Shown piece after piece: positions 38,631-48,805 of a stretch of 64,000 bases of DNA. The position numbers and the translations under genes were made by a program. This DNA is from Betaproteobacteria bacterium (lineage in GTDB: Bacteria > Pseudomonadota > Gammaproteobacteria > Burkholderiales > Burkholderiaceae_C), in NCBI GenBank assembly GCA_016704535.1, contig JADIZZ010000003.1:434001-498000 (forward strand), read 5' to 3'. Under the pieces are notes generated by a model. That model did not search any database. It was not told where the DNA came from and was given only the letters and a program-made list of their open reading frames with translations. Within the stretch, counting starts at the first letter, position 1. The number at the start of each line of letters is the position of its first letter.

Positions 38631-39107
38631 ATGGCCACCATTCCCCTCACGCGTCGCGGCGCCGAATTGCTGAAGAGCGAACTGCACCGGCTCAAGTCGG
38701 TGGAACGGCACGCCGTGATCCAGGCCATCTCCGAGGCGCGTGCCCAGGGCGACCTGTCGGAGAACGCCGAGTACGAGGCCGCCAAGGACAAGCAGGGTTT
38801 CATCGAGGGCCGCATCAAGGAACTCGAATCCAAGCTGGCCGCGGCGCAGGTCATCGACCCGTCGGCGCTGGACGCCGGCGGCAAGGTCGTCTTCGGCGCC
38901 ACGGTCGACCTCGAAGACCAGTCCAGCGGCACCCAGGCCCGCTACCAGATCGTCGGTGACGACGAGGCCGACCTCAAGCAGGGCCTGATCTCGATCAGCA
39001 GCCCCATCGCGCGTGCCCTCATCGGCAAGGAGGCCGGCGACGTGGCCGAGGTCGTGGCCCCCGGTGGCGTGCGCCACTGGGAGATCGTGGACGTGCACTA
39101 CCTCTGA
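38631..39107 (+). CDS. greA: Transcription elongation factor GreA
   Basis: 158 residues, the normal length. The N-terminal coiled coil (about 1-75) carries the acidic tip region (SEARAQGDLSENAEYEAAKDKQ, with the catalytic Asp/Glu pair), and the C-terminal FKBP-like domain ends with ISSPIARALIGKEAGDVAEVVAPGG. It binds the RNA polymerase channel and stimulates cleavage of backtracked RNA. Its stop overlaps the next ATG by one base. Confidence 0.96.
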   Translation: MATIPLTRRGAELLKSELHRLKSVERHAVIQAISEARAQGDLSENAEYEAAKDKQGFIEGRIKELESKLAAAQVIDPSALDAGGKVVFGATVDLEDQSSGTQARYQIVGDDEADLKQGLISISSPIARALIGKEAGDVAEVVAPGGVRHWEIVDVHYL

Positions 39108-39571
39108 TGAGGGCCGCGCTGGAACGCCTGCGCCGGCTGCTGCCCGGGTTGTGGGCCGGCTGGCTGCTGTGCGTGGCGTTGCTGGCCACGCCTGCGGTGT
39201 TCTCGCAGTTGTCCGGCGCCGAGGCCGGCCGCCTCGTCGGCCGCATGCTGGCGCAGGAGGCGTACACCAGCCTGGCGCTGGGCCTGCTTCTGCTGGTGCT
39301 CGAGCGCATGACTGCACGCCGCGCTGCCCAGGCCGGCACCGGCCCGCAGTTCAGCGTCGGCATGGTGCTGGCGCTGGCGGCAGTGTTCTGCACCGTGGCC
39401 GGCTACTTCGGCGTGCAGCCGCTGATGCCGGCGGCGCGGCTGGGGCAGGGGGCCTTGAGCTTCGGCCAGCTGCATGCCATGAGCGCGGGCTTCTTCGTGC
39501 TGAAGACGCTGCTGGTGCTGGCCCTGGCCTGGCGTGCGCTGACGTCGCCCGCCGCGGGCGGCGCAGTCTGA
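39107..39571 (+). CDS. DUF4149 family membrane protein
   Basis: A 154-residue inner-membrane protein with four predicted helices (about 10-34, 50-68, 83-101, 123-145). The pattern GLWAGWLLCVALLATPAVFS near the start and the short C-terminal helix resemble DUF4149 proteins, which often follow greA in betaproteobacteria. The one-base overlap with greA supports co-translation. Function unknown. Confidence 0.75.
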   Translation: MRAALERLRRLLPGLWAGWLLCVALLATPAVFSQLSGAEAGRLVGRMLAQEAYTSLALGLLLLVLERMTARRAAQAGTGPQFSVGMVLALAAVFCTVAGYFGVQPLMPAARLGQGALSFGQLHAMSAGFFVLKTLLVLALAWRALTSPAAGGAV

Positions 39572-39591
39572 AGACGACGGGCCCCGTGGCG

Positions 39592-40068
39592 TCAGGCGTT
39601 CTGCGCCTTCTTCTTGGTGCTGATCACGCGCTTTTTCACGCGCTTGATCTGCCCGCCGGCGGTGACGCGTTCGTTGCCGAAGACCTTGACCTTCTTCACC
39701 GTAGCGCGGTGGTTGCCGCTCTTGGAGAAGCTGACGATCTTCACCGTGCGTGGCCCGGGCATGCGGTCGTCGCGCGGCGTGTCTTCCTTGGGCGGGATCG
39801 GGCGCCACAGCACCAGCAGCTTGCCGATGTGCTGGATGGGCGCGGCGGACAGCGCGTCCGACAGCGTGGCGAACATCGCCTCGCGTGCGGCGCGGTCGTC
39901 GGAGAACACACGCACCTTGATCAGCCCGTGCGCGTTCAGCGCAGCGTCGACCTCCTTCTGGACGGCTGGCGTGAGCCCGTCGCCACCGATCATGACGACC
40001 GGGTCCAGGTGATGGGCGTCGGAGCGGTGTGCCTTGCGTTCGGCGGGCGTGAGTTGTATGGCGGTCAT
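39592..40068 (-). CDS. YhbY-type CRM-domain RNA-binding protein
   Basis: 158 residues. The CRM domain occupies about 1-100 (LTPAERKAHRSDAHHLDPVVMIGGDGLTPAVQKEVDAAL, HGLIKVRVF, IGKLLVLWRP). A strongly basic tail of about 55 residues (KKVKVFGNERVT, KRVKKRVISTKKK) extends it beyond the usual 97-residue YhbY. YhbY binds pre-50S ribosomal particles, which matches its divergent neighbour rlmE, a 23S rRNA methylase. The predicted start is leaderless (see the shared -10 element). Confidence 0.88.
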   Translation of the reverse strand: MTAIQLTPAERKAHRSDAHHLDPVVMIGGDGLTPAVQKEVDAALNAHGLIKVRVFSDDRAAREAMFATLSDALSAAPIQHIGKLLVLWRPIPPKEDTPRDDRMPGPRTVKIVSFSKSGNHRATVKKVKVFGNERVTAGGQIKRVKKRVISTKKKAQNA

Positions 40069-40073
40069 CTGCG

Positions 40074-40080
40074 TATTATC
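40074..40080. promoter_or_regulatory. Shared -10 element of divergent yhbY and rlmE
   Basis: TATTATC reads TATTAT on the plus strand (9 bases before the rlmE ATG) and GATAAT on the minus strand (6 bases before the yhbY ATG). The two genes are only 20 bases apart, so one 7-base element may serve as -10 for both, giving leaderless or nearly leaderless RNAs. Confidence 0.45.
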
Positions 40081-40088
40081 GGACGCGA

Positions 40089-40748
40089 ATGAAGATCGAC
40101 AGCAAGAGTAAGAAGATCAACAAGGCGTGGCTCAACGACCACGTCAACGACACCTACGTCAAGCTGGCGAAGACCGAGGGCTACCGCGCCCGCGCCGCCT
40201 ACAAGCTGAAGGAAATCGACGAGTCGCTCAAGCTCATCCGACCCGGTCAGGTGGTCGTTGACCTGGGATCGGCACCCGGCGCCTGGAGCCAGTACCTGCG
40301 CCGCCGCTTCGCCCCCGCGGGCGCCGCGTCGGGCGCGCTCAACGGCACGCTGATCGCACTCGACATCCTGCAGATGGCGCCCATCGAGGGCGTGAGCTTC
40401 ATCCACGGCGACTTCCGCGAGGAGGCGGTGGCGCAGCAACTGCACGCGCTGCTGGCCGGGCGTCCGGTCGACGTGGTGGTGTCGGACATGGCACCCAACC
40501 TGTCGGGCATCGCCGACACCGACGCGGCGCGCATGTCGCACCTGATTGAACTCGCGGTCGAGTTCGCGGTCGGACACCTGCGCCCCGAGGGCGTGCTGGT
40601 GTGCAAGGCTTTCCACGGCAGCGGCTACGAACAACTCGTCAAGCTCTTCAAGAACACCTTTCGCGTCGTCAAGCCAATGAAACCCAAGGCCTCGCGCGAC
40701 AAGTCGGCAGAGACCTTTCTCGTCGGCGTGGGACTGAAAGGCCGCTAA
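40089..40748 (+). CDS. rlmE: 23S rRNA (uridine-2552-2'-O)-methyltransferase
   Basis: 219 residues. The Rossmann methyltransferase has VVDLGSAPGAWSQYL (motif I, about residues 56-70) and a K-D-K-E type tetrad: K37 region (YRARAAYKLKEI), DMAPNLSG near 139, K177 region (VCKAFHGSG), and the last Glu in KSAETFLV. It methylates U2552 in the A-loop. An rlmE-ftsH order as here is common in proteobacteria. Confidence 0.95.
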   Translation: MKIDSKSKKINKAWLNDHVNDTYVKLAKTEGYRARAAYKLKEIDESLKLIRPGQVVVDLGSAPGAWSQYLRRRFAPAGAASGALNGTLIALDILQMAPIEGVSFIHGDFREEAVAQQLHALLAGRPVDVVVSDMAPNLSGIADTDAARMSHLIELAVEFAVGHLRPEGVLVCKAFHGSGYEQLVKLFKNTFRVVKPMKPKASRDKSAETFLVGVGLKGR

Positions 40749-40832
40749 TCTCTTTGCGATAGCTGGTTTCAGTGGTCACAAACCGCGAAACAGCGTCACT
40801 TCCGCCCTTTCTCAACCGCGAGCCGCTGGCTG

Positions 40833-40858
40833 CCCCATACCCTTGACTGCCCTAGAAT
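40833..40858 (+). promoter_or_regulatory. ftsH: Candidate ftsH promoters
   Basis: The 183-base spacer before ftsH holds CCCCATAC (40833-40840), close to the heat-shock sigma-32 -10 consensus CCCCATNT, and TAGAAT (40853-40858), a good housekeeping -10. A convincing sigma-32 -35 is not seen (CTCAAC lies at roughly the right distance). Confidence 0.3.
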
Positions 40859-40931
40859 CGTCCCCAAATACCGTGGAATCCGGCGCGTCCATCTCGGCTC
40901 GCCGTGCCGCTGAACTGGAAAAGGAGCCGCG

Positions 40932-42839
<1,908 letters not shown>

Positions 42840-42864
42840 CGGGCGTCGAGGCTAGGCAGTATCC

Positions 42865-42889
42865 AAGCGGGGCTGCGGCCCCGCTTTTC
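42865..42889 (+). terminator. Intrinsic terminator after ftsH
   Basis: AAGCGGGG-CTGCGG-CCCCGCTT followed by TTC: an 8-bp GC-rich stem with a short T-run, 25 bases after the ftsH stop. It should end ftsH transcripts before folP. Confidence 0.8.
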
Positions 42890-42931
42890 ATTGGCGCTTC
42901 ATACCAAGGCCCACCGCACACACTGCACCGT

Positions 42932-43762
42932 ATGCACTGGCAGACCACCCGGTTCCACATCGACCTGAGCCGTCCCCGCGTGATGGGCATCGTCAACGTC
43001 ACGCCCGATTCCTTCTCGGATGGCGGGCGACATTCGACTACCGCTTCGGCACTGGCCCATTGCGAGCGCCTGGTGGAGGAAGGCGCCGACATGCTCGACA
43101 TCGGCGGTGAATCGACACGCCCCGGTGCAACTGCGCCCGAGCCGGCCGAGGAAGTGGCGCGTGTGCTGCCGGTCATCGAAGCTGCTCTGCACTTGGGTGT
43201 TCCCGTGTCCGTCGACACCAGCGAGCCGATGGTGATGCGCGCTGCTCTGGCGCTGGGCGTCGACATCGTCAACGACGTGCGCGCGCTGCGGCGCCCCGAC
43301 GCGCTGGCCTGCGTTGTCGAGCATCGTGGCGTGGGTGTCTGCCTGATGCACATGCGCGGCGAGCCGGCGACGATGCAGGCGCAGGCCGACTATGGTGACG
43401 TGGTGGCCGAGGTGGGCGACTTCCTCGTCCAGCGCGCGGCCGAAGTGGTGGCGGCTGGCGTGGCGCCAGAGCGCATCGTGCTCGACCCGGGCATCGGCTT
43501 CGCGAAGCGGCCCGAGCACAACTTGGCGCTGCTGCGCCGCCAGCGAGAGCTCGTGGCGCGCCTGAGCCACCCCCTGATGGTGGGCTGGTCGCGCAAGGGC
43601 ACCTTGGGCCTGCTGACCGGGCGTGCGGCAACCGACCGCGTTGCAGCCAGCGTGGCCGCTGCGCTGGCCGCCGTGCACCACGGCGCCTTGGTCGTGCGCG
43701 TGCACGACGTGGCCGCCACGGTGGATGCGCTGAAGGTCTGGCAGGCGGCTTGCGGCGACTGA
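42932..43762 (+). CDS. folP: Dihydropteroate synthase
   Basis: 276 residues in the TIM-barrel DHPS family. The two signatures are complete: MGIVNVTPDSFSDGG (about 15-29) and GADMLDIGGESTRPGA (about 50-65). Later are VDTSEPMVM, DPGIGFAK (about 188) and WSRKGTLG (about 217). It joins pterin diphosphate and p-aminobenzoate in folate synthesis and is the sulfonamide target. The ATG before HWQTTRF is chosen; upstream open frame lies inside ftsH. ftsH-folP-glmM is the usual gene order. Confidence 0.95.
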   Translation: MHWQTTRFHIDLSRPRVMGIVNVTPDSFSDGGRHSTTASALAHCERLVEEGADMLDIGGESTRPGATAPEPAEEVARVLPVIEAALHLGVPVSVDTSEPMVMRAALALGVDIVNDVRALRRPDALACVVEHRGVGVCLMHMRGEPATMQAQADYGDVVAEVGDFLVQRAAEVVAAGVAPERIVLDPGIGFAKRPEHNLALLRRQRELVARLSHPLMVGWSRKGTLGLLTGRAATDRVAASVAAALAAVHHGALVVRVHDVAATVDALKVWQAACGD

Positions 43763-43848
43763 GTCACGACATTTCTGCGCCAGAGGCCGCCCGGTGCCGC
43801 AGGCGGCTCGCGCGCAGGCCGGAAAATGAGGGCAAGGAGAAGACCCCA

Positions 43849-45183
43849 ATGAGCAGAACCTACTTCGGCACCGATGGCATCCGTGGCACGGTCGGCACGC
43901 CCCCCATCACGCCCGACTTCATGCTGCGCCTGGGTCACGCGGTCGGCCAGGTATTGCGGCAAGGCACGGCACGGCCGACAGTGCTCATCGGCAAGGACAC
44001 GCGCATTTCGGGCTACATGCTCGAGTCTTCGCTGGAGGCCGGCTTTGCGTCGGCCGGCGTCGACGTGCTGCTCAGCGGCCCGTTGCCCACGCCGGGCGTG
44101 GCCTACCTCACGCGCGCGCTGCGGCTGGACCTGGGTGTGGTCATCAGCGCTTCGCACAACGGCTACGCCGACAACGGGGTCAAGTTCTTCTCGGCAGGGG
44201 GTGAGAAGCTGCCCGACGAGTGGGAATCCCAGGTCGAGGCTGAACTCGAGCGCCCGGCGCGCTGGGTGGAGTCGGCGAAGTTGGGCAAGGCTCGCCGTCT
44301 GGAGGATGCGCGCGGCCGCTACATCGAGTTCTGCAAGAGTACGGTGCCGCACAGCCTGTCGCTGCGAGGCATGAAGATCGTCGTCGACGCCGCTCACGGC
44401 GCCGCCTACCACGTCGCACCGGACGTCTTCCACGAACTCGGCGCTGCAGTCCAGACCATAGGCTGCACGCCGGACGGCCTGAACATCAATGCCGGCGTCG
44501 GTGCCACCGCCCCGCAGGCGCTGGTGAAGGCCGTGGCCGAGCATCGCGCCGACTACGGGATCGCGCTCGATGGAGACGCCGACCGCCTGCAGCTCGTCGA
44601 CGCCGAGGGTCGTCTCTACAACGGCGACGAACTGCTCTACGTGCTGGCCATGGACCGACGCGCGCAGCAGCGGCCGGTGCCGGGCGTGGTGGGCACGCTG
44701 ATGACCAACATCGCCATCGAGCAGGCGCTGACCCGGCACGGAGTGAGCCTCGTACGCGCCAAGGTCGGCGACCGTTACGTGCTGGAGGAGCTCACCGCAC
44801 GCGGCTGGCAGCTTGGCGGCGAGAGCTCGGGCCACCTGCTGGCGCTGGACCGCCACACCACGGGCGACGGCATCGTCAGCGCGCTGCAGATCCTGCAGGC
44901 CGTGCGCAGCGCCGGCACCACGCTGTCAGCCTTGCTCGAGGGCGTGAGCCTGTATCCGCAGACGATGATCAACGTGCGCCTGCGAGTCGGCAGCGATTGG
45001 CAGCAGAACGCCGCGCTGAGCGACGCTCGTCGCGGCGCCGAGTGCGAACTTGGCGACAACGGGCGCGTGCTGATCCGCGCCTCGGGCACCGAGCCCGTGC
45101 TGCGCGTAATGGTCGAAGCGCGCGATGCGGCCTTGGGCCGACGGTGCGCCGAGGCCATGGCCGCCGCGGCAGCCGCCGGCTGA
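43849..45183 (+). CDS. glmM: Phosphoglucosamine mutase
   Basis: 444 residues, the family length. The start YFGTDGIRG, the phospho-serine loop SASHNGYADNG (S102), the metal-binding LDGDADR (about 242) and the sugar-binding GESSGH (about 325) are intact, with the phosphate-binding RASGTEPVLRVM near the end. It converts glucosamine-6-phosphate to glucosamine-1-phosphate for peptidoglycan and lipopolysaccharide precursors. Convergent with the membrane glycosyltransferase-like gene. Confidence 0.96.
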   Translation: MSRTYFGTDGIRGTVGTPPITPDFMLRLGHAVGQVLRQGTARPTVLIGKDTRISGYMLESSLEAGFASAGVDVLLSGPLPTPGVAYLTRALRLDLGVVISASHNGYADNGVKFFSAGGEKLPDEWESQVEAELERPARWVESAKLGKARRLEDARGRYIEFCKSTVPHSLSLRGMKIVVDAAHGAAYHVAPDVFHELGAAVQTIGCTPDGLNINAGVGATAPQALVKAVAEHRADYGIALDGDADRLQLVDAEGRLYNGDELLYVLAMDRRAQQRPVPGVVGTLMTNIAIEQALTRHGVSLVRAKVGDRYVLEELTARGWQLGGESSGHLLALDRHTTGDGIVSALQILQAVRSAGTTLSALLEGVSLYPQTMINVRLRVGSDWQQNAALSDARRGAECELGDNGRVLIRASGTEPVLRVMVEARDAALGRRCAEAMAAAAAAG

Positions 45184-45209
45184 AAGGCCGCGGCCCGCCG
45201 CACGTTGTC

Positions 45210-45239
45210 GGTGTTCAGGGCGCGATGCGCCTGAACACC
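45210..45239. terminator. Hairpin between convergent glmM and the GT39-like gene
   Basis: GGTGTTCAGG-(G)-CGC pairs with GCG-CCTGAACACC around a 3-base loop, a 13-bp stem with one bulge. It covers the last codons of the minus-strand gene. It lacks a T-run on both sides, so it may act as a Rho-assisted bidirectional stop or block opposing RNA decay. Confidence 0.35.
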
Positions 45240-46873
45240 TGCGTCACCTCGTCGCGGTCGGTTGGCCGCAGTGCTTCACCGACCAGCTTCCAGCCCGCCG
45301 GTGGAGGCGGCAACGGACGCTTCTTGGTGACTCGCAGCTGCCAGTCGCAGGCGCCGTCGGGAGCCGCGCTGCTGGCATCGACACGCCATCGCCCGAAGTG
45401 CTCCAGCGCAGCCACCGCGGCAGGGGCAAGCGACGCACCCGCGATGCAGGCATCGGGCGGCACCATGGTCGCCACGCGCTGCACCCAAGGCCTCGGGCTG
45501 CGGGCGTAGTCCAGCAGCGGCAACCACAGCGTCATCAGCAGCAGCCAGCACAGGGCCACGCCGCTGGCCGGCAGCACCAGGCTCTTCCAAAGCGCTTCGC
45601 GGTGGCGTCCGGTCCGCCAGCGCACCAGCCAGGCCCAAGCCAGCGTGCCGACCAGCGCCAGTACCAACGCCAGCGCCGAGAACTGGCCAACGAAGCCTGG
45701 CGCCAGCTTGGCGACGTTGGCCGCCGGCTTGGCTGGCACCCCGGTCTGCATGGCCGCGTAGATGACCCAGATGGTGAGGGCGCAGACCGTGAAGAAGCAC
45801 ATCGAGAACCAGTCGATGGCGGCCGCGGCGCTGCGCTTGAGTGTCGGCAGCGCAAAGGCCGCCAGCACAGCCATGCCGGGCAGACCGAGCAGCAGCGCGC
45901 GGTCCGAGCCCGTCATCGCGATGTTGGCGCCCAGCGCGACGATCACGGCGATCAGCGGCACCGAGAGGTGGCGGTGCGACAGCTGCCGCCGCCAGCGCCA
46001 CAACGTCCACAGCGCCAGCGGCCAGACCGGCCACAGGAACCACAACCATTGGCGCGCCAGCACCGGCACGTCGGCGGGCGCGAAGCCGTGGCTGCGCCAG
46101 CGCCAGGCCCCCAGCGCCATCGCCAGCACTGCAGCGGCCGACATCGCCACGGCGATCCACAAGGTGAAGGCGCGCACCTGGGCGTAACGCGACAGGGCGC
46201 ACACCGCCAGCCCGCCCAGCCCGGCGGCCAGCGCCATGCTGGGTGCGCCGCTACCGGCCAGCAGGGGCAGGGCGGCCAGCACCGCAACGCGTGAAAGCCA
46301 CACCCGGTGGGGCGCTGCTGCGAGCGCGTAGGTGTAGAGCGCCATCGCGCACAGCTGCCCGAGCTCGGGCGTCGTTTCGTGTCCCAACTGCAGCAGGCCC
46401 AGCGTGGCCATCAAGGCGAGGACGGCGCCGTCGGCGACAGCACGTGCATAGTCGATGGGCTGCGCCTCGCCGCCGAAGGCGAAGGGCACCGGCTGCGCCG
46501 CGTCGGTGAGCGCGAGGTGGAAGGTGGTGTACCAGGTGAGTGCCAGCGTCAACGCCAGCAGCAGGGCAAACGGCAGGCGCGCGGCCAGCGCAGGGTCGAC
46601 CCAACTCTGCCCCAGCGCGATAAAGGCCGCACCCAGCCAGTGCGGCAGCAGCGCCGTGTCGGCGGGCACGCCTCCGAGCACCGGGGCCCACCACGGCGTG
46701 CGGCCCTCGGCGATGGCGACCATCTGGCCGAAGGCAGTGATGTCGGCGTTGCGCCAGGGGTCGCGCCCCACCAGCCCGGGCAGCAGGTAGGCAGCGCACA
46801 GCAGCAGCAGCGGCAGGCGCGGCAGGCGGCGTGCGCCGCGAACGGTGACGAGGGCGGGTTTGGGGCTGTTCAC
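45215..46873 (-). CDS. ArnT/GT39-like polytopic membrane protein
   Basis: About 552 residues with ten or more predicted membrane helices. The N-terminal GRDPWRNADITAFGQMVAIAEG segment resembles the first-loop acidic motif of ArnT/PMT glycosyltransferases that use polyprenyl-linked sugars. The C-terminal 90 residues are soluble. The GTG start at 46873 avoids the rpmE2 terminator; a TTG at 46906 would lie inside it. No clear ribosome-binding site is visible, so the start is uncertain. The substrate, perhaps lipid A or a protein, is unknown. Confidence 0.65.
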   Translation of the reverse strand: MNSPKPALVTVRGARRLPRLPLLLLCAAYLLPGLVGRDPWRNADITAFGQMVAIAEGRTPWWAPVLGGVPADTALLPHWLGAAFIALGQSWVDPALAARLPFALLLALTLALTWYTTFHLALTDAAQPVPFAFGGEAQPIDYARAVADGAVLALMATLGLLQLGHETTPELGQLCAMALYTYALAAAPHRVWLSRVAVLAALPLLAGSGAPSMALAAGLGGLAVCALSRYAQVRAFTLWIAVAMSAAAVLAMALGAWRWRSHGFAPADVPVLARQWLWFLWPVWPLALWTLWRWRRQLSHRHLSVPLIAVIVALGANIAMTGSDRALLLGLPGMAVLAAFALPTLKRSAAAAIDWFSMCFFTVCALTIWVIYAAMQTGVPAKPAANVAKLAPGFVGQFSALALVLALVGTLAWAWLVRWRTGRHREALWKSLVLPASGVALCWLLLMTLWLPLLDYARSPRPWVQRVATMVPPDACIAGASLAPAAVAALEHFGRWRVDASSAAPDGACDWQLRVTKKRPLPPPPAGWKLVGEALRPTDRDEVTQVFRRIAP

Positions 46874-46904
46874 GGTCGCAGCGATGCTAGCGGGTGCCGG
46901 CAAC

Positions 46905-46928
46905 AAAAAAGGCGGCCGAGGCCGCCTT
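46905..46928 (-). terminator. Intrinsic terminator of rpmE2
   Basis: On the minus strand, AAGGCGGC-CTCG-GCCGCC is followed by TTTTTT: an 8-bp stem, tetraloop and T6 run, 27 bases after the rpmE2 stop. The clearest terminator in the window. Confidence 0.9.
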
Positions 46929-46955
46929 CGTCATGCGCAGAGCGCAAGCCAAAAC

Positions 46956-47252
46956 TCAGTCGGCACTGCCTTCCGGTGCGGCAGCAGCGGACGACTTCTT
47001 CATGCCGACGCGCGCAAACTTGTTGCGGAACTTCTCAACGCGGCCGCCCAGGTTGTCGATGCTCTTCTGGGTACCCGTGTAAAACGGGTGCGTCTCACTG
47101 GTGGTCTCCAGCTTGATCAGCGGCAGTTCACGGCCGTCTTCGAGCTTGATCATTTCCTTGGTCGGCGCGCACGAACGCGTGACGAACTTGAAGCCGTTGG
47201 ACAGGTCCTGGAAGCAGACCTCGCGGTAGTTGGGGTGAATGCCGTCTTTCAT
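46956..47252 (-). CDS. rpmE2: 50S ribosomal protein L31 type B
   Basis: 98 residues. The N-terminus MKDGIHPNYREVCFQD and TRSCAPTKEM, then THPFYTGTQKSIDNLGGRVEKFRNKF, are typical of type B L31. The zinc-binding CxxC pair of type A L31 is absent, as expected for the zinc-independent form. A 15-residue Ser/Ala tail extends the core. TATAAT at 47340-47345 (minus strand) is the probable -10, giving a leader of about 80 bases; a strong terminator follows. Confidence 0.95.
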   Translation of the reverse strand: MKDGIHPNYREVCFQDLSNGFKFVTRSCAPTKEMIKLEDGRELPLIKLETTSETHPFYTGTQKSIDNLGGRVEKFRNKFARVGMKKSSAAAAPEGSAD

Positions 47253-47339
47253 GGGAAGCCTCTGTGTTTGGTGGCAGCCGCGCTGCATCTGCCTGATCGG
47301 CTCGGCGCAGCGTACTTTCCGGGGGGCGAAAAACGAAAG

Positions 47340-47345
47340 ATTATA
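47340..47345 (-). promoter_or_regulatory. rpmE2: -10 element TATAAT of rpmE2
   Basis: A consensus TATAAT on the minus strand directly after the rho stop codon. It implies that rpmE2 has its own promoter and a leader of about 80 bases with no coding content. Confidence 0.5.
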
Positions 47346-47347
47346 GG

Positions 47348-48610
47348 TCAGCCGCCGCGGCGCATCATGTCGAAGAAGTCGAGGTTGTTCTTGCTCGCCT
47401 TCATCTTCTCGAGGATGAACTCCATCGCCTCGATCTCGTCCATCGGGTAGAGCAGCTTGCGCAGGATCCAGCTCTTCTGCAGGATCTCCGGCTTCAGCAG
47501 CAGTTCCTCGCGCCGCGTGCCGCTCTTGTTGATCAGGATGGACGGGTAGACGCGCTTCTCGGCCATGCGGCGGTCGAGGTGGATCTCGCAATTGCCGGTG
47601 CCCTTGAATTCCTCGTAGATCACTTCGTCCATCTTCGAGCCGGTGTCCACGAGCGCGGTGCCGATGATGGTCAGCGTGCCGCCTTCCTCGGTGTTGCGCG
47701 CGGCGCCGAAGAAACGCTTCGGGCGCTGCAGCGCGTTGGCGTCGACGCCGCCGCTCAGCACCTTGCCGGAAGACGGCAGCACGTTGTTGTAGGCGCGGGC
47801 CAGGCGGGTGATCGAATCCAGCAGGATGACCACGTCCTTCTTCAACTCGACCAGTCGCTTGGCACGTTCGATCACCATCTCGGCCACCTGCACGTGGCGG
47901 GCGGCGGGCTCATCGAAGGTGGAACTGATGACCTCGCCGCGCACCGTGCGCAGCATCTCGGTCACTTCCTCGGGCCGCTCGTCGACCAGCAGCACGATGA
48001 GGTGGATCTCGGGGTGGTTCGCGACGAGCGCGTGCGCGATGTGCTGCATCATGACCGTCTTGCCCGTCTTGGGCTGCGCCACGAGCAGCGCGCGCTGGCC
48101 TTTGCCGATGGGCGCGATGAGGTCGATGATGCGGCTGGTGACGTTCTCGTCGCTCTTGATGTCGCGTTCGAGCTTGAACTGCTCCTTCGGAAACAGCGCC
48201 GTCAGGTTCTCGAACATGATCTTGTGCTTGCTCTCCTCCGGCGTGAGGCCGTTCACGCGGTCGACCTTGACCAGCGCGAAGTAGCGTTCACCGTCCTTGG
48301 GCACCCGCACTTCGCCTTCGACGTTGTCGCCGGTGTGCAGGTTGAAGCGGCGGATCTGGCTCGGCGACAGGTAGATGTCGTCGGTGCTGGCCATGTAGCT
48401 GGCCTCGATGCTGCGCAGGAAGCCGAAGCCGTCGGGCAGCACCTCGAGCACGCCATCGCCAAAGACCTGCTCCCCGGCCTTGGCGCGCTTCTTCATGATG
48501 GCGAACATCAGCTCCTGCTTGCGCAGACGGGCGACGTTCTCGATCTCCAACTCTTCGCCCATGGTGATGAGCGCGGAGACGTGCAGGGCCTTCAATTCGG
48601 ACAAGTGCAT
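47348..48610 (-). CDS. rho: Transcription termination factor Rho
   Basis: 420 residues. The N-terminal helical domain (MHLSELKALHVSALITMGEELEIE) is followed by the cold-shock RNA-binding domain (GVLEVLPDGFGFLRS, SPSQIRRFNLHTGD, about 55-125). The RecA-like ATPase has Walker A AQPKTGKT near 180, VDERPEEV near 210, the Q/R-loop regions, and RRMAEKRVYPSI. Length and motifs are standard, without the long insertion seen in some phyla. It lies 190 bases downstream of trxA. Confidence 0.97.
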   Translation of the reverse strand: MHLSELKALHVSALITMGEELEIENVARLRKQELMFAIMKKRAKAGEQVFGDGVLEVLPDGFGFLRSIEASYMASTDDIYLSPSQIRRFNLHTGDNVEGEVRVPKDGERYFALVKVDRVNGLTPEESKHKIMFENLTALFPKEQFKLERDIKSDENVTSRIIDLIAPIGKGQRALLVAQPKTGKTVMMQHIAHALVANHPEIHLIVLLVDERPEEVTEMLRTVRGEVISSTFDEPAARHVQVAEMVIERAKRLVELKKDVVILLDSITRLARAYNNVLPSSGKVLSGGVDANALQRPKRFFGAARNTEEGGTLTIIGTALVDTGSKMDEVIYEEFKGTGNCEIHLDRRMAEKRVYPSILINKSGTRREELLLKPEILQKSWILRKLLYPMDEIEAMEFILEKMKASKNNLDFFDMMRRGG

Positions 48611-48805
48611 GGGAACACACCCTCGCAGGGCAGATGCGGTGCAGCCTGCGTGCCCTCAGGGCGGCACGGGCGACAAGACGCGGATGAAATTCGCCGGAAT
48701 CACGCTGCTGGCCTTCGAGTCGCTGGCGTCGAGGCCGGCGGGGGCGCGCGTGGTGGCGGGTCAGCCGACCAGAGCGTAAAGCTCCAGCCGGTACAGAAGA
48801 TTATA
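48611..48805 (-). promoter_or_regulatory. rho: rho leader and promoter region
   Basis: TATAAT (48800-48805, minus strand) overlaps the trxA stop codon and is a good -10, implying a rho leader of roughly 180 bases. Long leaders before rho are known and allow autoregulation; no clear ORF or hairpin terminator is visible inside. Confidence 0.4.

Noticed and set aside
46874..46906. TTG start at 46906 for the GT39-like gene
   Set aside because: It would lie inside the strong rpmE2 terminator and add residues before the first helix without a ribosome-binding site; the GTG at 46873 is preferred.
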